From positions 1 through 64,000 of the forward strand of contig OZ241749.1 of NCBI GenBank assembly GCA_965200945.1: DNA of 64,000 nucleotides, in the 5' to 3' direction. Origin of the DNA: JADCRZ01 sp965200945. GTDB lineage: Bacteria > Bacteroidota > Bacteroidia > Chitinophagales > Chitinophagaceae. The position numbers and the translations under genes are program-made. Of this stretch, positions 61,862 to 64,000 are shown one piece after another. A model generated the notes under the pieces. It made no database searches. It saw nothing but the letters and a program-made list of their open reading frames with translations, and was not told the origin of the DNA. Every line of letters starts with the position of its first letter. Position 1 is the first letter of the stretch.

Positions 61862-64000
61862 TTAAAAATCACATGTAAGTCCTGCCGAAACAAACCTGCT
61901 TGCCGGCCAGTTGCCTGCATCGAACCCTCTTGAAATAATACCGGTACCCTGCACATCCGGATCAAGGCCTTTGTATTTCGTGAGCGTGAACAGGTTCTGC
62001 CCACTGATATACACACGGGCGTTCGAGAAACTGATCTTGTTGAGCAGGCTCTTGCCGAAATTGTATCCCAGCTCGATGTTCCTGATGCGGATATAGGAAC
62101 CGCTTTCAAGCCAGCGGTCGGTTTGCGCCATATTGTTCTGAGACACGGTAGGATCACCCGGCTGGTCTACCGCAAGCCGCGGGTCGCTCGTGCTGGTATT
62201 GGAAGCGGTCCACGGATTGATGTCTTTGCGGAAATTCGTCAGCTGGTAGGAGTCGAGGCTGTGGCGGATATCGTCGTAGATCCTGTTGCCAAAGATGCCT
62301 ACTACCTGCAGGTTCAGCGTAAACTGTTTGTAGCTCGCGTTGAATTGTGCACCCGCCTGTACTGTGGGCCAGGGCGAACCTGCAAACTGCCGATCGTTGT
62401 TGTTGATCGTTCCGTCTCCGTTGGCATCTACATACCGCACATCACCCGGCTTTGCGTTTGGCTGGATCAGGGTGCCGGATTTGCTCTTGTACGCATTTAC
62501 TTCGGCCTGGCTGTTGAAGAGGCCATCCGTTTTGATGACGTACCATTCTCCGATCGCATGGCCCACCTGCGCACGGATAAAGTTGGTTGCCTCTATGTAG
62601 TTCACTTTGTTGCCCGACGCGTCTACACCGGCATTGCCGACAGATACCACCCGGTTTCGGATGGTAGTGAAGTTGGCAGACACATCCCACCGGAACGGAT
62701 GGTTGTTGTCGCGGTACGTAGCCGAAAGTTCGACCCCGGTATTTTTGATGGAGGCGGCATTAATGGCCGGACTGCTCACACCACCGAGGTAGAAGGCCAG
62801 CGGCAGGTTCACCAGTACGTCTTTCGACTGGGTATTGTAAACATCGGCTGTGATCTGGATCCTGTTGTTGAACAGACCGGCGTCGAAGCCGGCGTTCTGC
62901 TGGATACGGGTTTCCCAGTGCAGGTTGGGGTTTACCAGGGCGGCCTGGTAAGCACCCGTCTGCGGCGTCTGTCCGGTACCGTAAATAGCCCTAGGTGCGT
63001 AGTTGATCACCGCGAGGTAATCGTATGAGCCCAGTACGTCGCTGAAGCCCAGTTTGCCGTAAGAGGCCCGCAGCTTAAGATCACTGATCCAGCTTATGTT
63101 GAAGAATTTCTCCCGGCTGATGCGCCAGCCGGCGGCTGCCGAAGGGAAATAGCCTGTCCGGTAGTTGGGTCCGAACCTCGAATCCTGGTCGATGCGACCG
63201 GTGAGGGTGACCAGGAACCGTTCGTCGTAGGTGTAGTTGATACGGCCGAGGTATCCGTGCGAACGCCAGAAAGTGGGCGTGAGGCCGCTTGCGGAAGGAG
63301 CCCCGGATGCAGAGTTGATGGTGGTGAACTGGGTGCCGCCGACCGTCTGCAGGTTCAGCCTGCTGGCATTGGTGATGTCCCTTCTCTGCTCGATGCGCGA
63401 GAAGCCTACCACGCCGTTGATGCTGTGCTTGCTGATTGTTTTATTGAAGTTCAGCGTATGCTCCAGCAGGATGTTGGTGAATTTCTCCCTGTCTTCATAG
63501 GTGCTGGTCTGGGGCGGCTGGTTGGCATAGCGCCAGATGCCGGTATCACGCAGTTCGGTGCGGTAATCGAAGCTGGCTTCCAAACCCACGTTCAGGCGGT
63601 AACTCAGCCAGTTGGTGAACTTGAAATCGGCGTAGGCATTGCCCACCACTTTTGCAAAATTATAAGTCTGCCTGTCCAGCGCGTTCACTGCCACGTAGTT
63701 GTTGGCATAGGAAGGAACGTCGGATGTTCCCATGCCCCAGCCTGCCGGGTTGGAAGGAATGGATTTGTACTGGTTGCCCTGTACACCGATGATGGGCAGC
63801 ATCAGCGGTGCCTCGTAGAATGCGTTGATGCCACCGCCGGGGTTGCGGCCGTTGGTATTGCTCAGCAGCAGGTTCTCACCCACGGTCAGCCGGCCTTTTT
63901 TGGCTTCCGTATTGATGCGCAGGCTGCCTCTCTGGAAGTCGTTGCCGATCAGCACGCCCTGATTTTTAAAGTAGTTTCCAGAAATGTAAAAGCTGGCTGT
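61862..64000 (-). CDS. susC: SusC/RagA-type TonB-dependent transporter, partial
   Basis: Reads in from the right edge; 712 C-terminal codons are present and the signal, regulatory domain and plug are outside the window. At the edge it continues TASFYISGNYFKNQG into VLIGNDFQRGSLR, so GTG 63955 is not the true start. SusC features: MLPIIGVQGN, YGKLGFSDVLGSYDYLA, RNRVVSVGNAGVDASGN, DVRYVDANGDGTINNNDRQ and the C-terminal RFVSAGLTCDF. Imports oligosaccharides with SusD. It is followed by SusD at 21 bases, same strand. Confidence 0.95.
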   Translation of the reverse strand, partial: TASFYISGNYFKNQGVLIGNDFQRGSLRINTEAKKGRLTVGENLLLSNTNGRNPGGGINAFYEAPLMLPIIGVQGNQYKSIPSNPAGWGMGTSDVPSYANNYVAVNALDRQTYNFAKVVGNAYADFKFTNWLSYRLNVGLEASFDYRTELRDTGIWRYANQPPQTSTYEDREKFTNILLEHTLNFNKTISKHSINGVVGFSRIEQRRDITNASRLNLQTVGGTQFTTINSASGAPSASGLTPTFWRSHGYLGRINYTYDERFLVTLTGRIDQDSRFGPNYRTGYFPSAAAGWRISREKFFNISWISDLKLRASYGKLGFSDVLGSYDYLAVINYAPRAIYGTGQTPQTGAYQAALVNPNLHWETRIQQNAGFDAGLFNNRIQITADVYNTQSKDVLVNLPLAFYLGGVSSPAINAASIKNTGVELSATYRDNNHPFRWDVSANFTTIRNRVVSVGNAGVDASGNKVNYIEATNFIRAQVGHAIGEWYVIKTDGLFNSQAEVNAYKSKSGTLIQPNAKPGDVRYVDANGDGTINNNDRQFAGSPWPTVQAGAQFNASYKQFTLNLQVVGIFGNRIYDDIRHSLDSYQLTNFRKDINPWTASNTSTSDPRLAVDQPGDPTVSQNNMAQTDRWLESGSYIRIRNIELGYNFGKSLLNKISFSNARVYISGQNLFTLTKYKGLDPDVQGTGIISRGFDAGNWPASRFVSAGLTCDF

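Overview
The window reads as the chromosome of a member of Bacteroidota, most likely the family Chitinophagaceae (inferred; no rRNA is present). The evidence is a SusC/SusD pair with a GH43 enzyme, a type A (M36 protease) and a type B/CHU_C (gliding-associated) secretion-sorting domain, DUF4421, DUF2141 and DUF2905 proteins, FtsX-like permeases of about 800 residues, a Bacteroidetes-type tyrosine integrase, and promoter boxes matching TAnnTTTG. No rRNA, tRNA or CRISPR array was found.

Layout. 1-9.3 kb: exported amide hydrolases (YtcJ-type amidohydrolase, amidase, M20D peptidase) mixed with an FAD oxidoreductase, a PPOX-fold protein, DUF2141, DUF4421, a fatty-acid hydroxylase and DUF2905. 9.4-12.5 kb: an acetate transporter, a CbpA/CbpM co-chaperone pair and a TIGR02757 protein. 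12.5-18.5 kb: a large secreted M36 metalloprotease and an ABC exporter. 30-46.9 kb: a quinone-reductase-like MDR protein, a multi-PAS histidine kinase with its single-domain response regulator, two small proteins, a gamma-glutamyltransferase, a CHU_C protein, two divergent beta-propeller lactonase-like enzymes, an NtrC-like regulator and an M1 peptidase. 47-58 kb: a PfkB kinase, a TetR regulator, an aquaporin, a TonB receptor with a small Cys/His protein and a metalloregulator-like palindrome, a cytochrome c, a carotenoid-synthesis-type membrane protein and a TldD/TldE pair. 58.4-64 kb: a small outer-membrane protein and a polysaccharide utilization locus (GH43, SusD, SusC; SusC runs off the end).

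The accessory region is 18.5-30.0 kb. An 11.5-kb integrative element is bounded by a perfect 27-bp direct repeat (18519-18545 and 29985-30011). The left copy contains the start codon of the ABC exporter. The element carries a tyrosine integrase, matching subterminal repeats at both ends, an FtsX-like permease, a Cys-rich small protein, a trypsin-fold protein with a visible His-Asp-Ser triad, and several AT-rich unknown genes. One AT-rich gene (about 432 codons when rebuilt) has been broken by an IS256-family insertion (8-bp target duplication), an IS5-family insertion and a frameshift. Several gene remnants lie around it. This is the part most likely to hold an undescribed, possibly defence-related, cargo system.

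A second unusual structure is the gene-free interval at 46.9-47.2 kb, a nested set of palindromes built on GTTCC/GGAAC with inverted GTAG/CTAC flanks, resembling a REP doublet (BIME).
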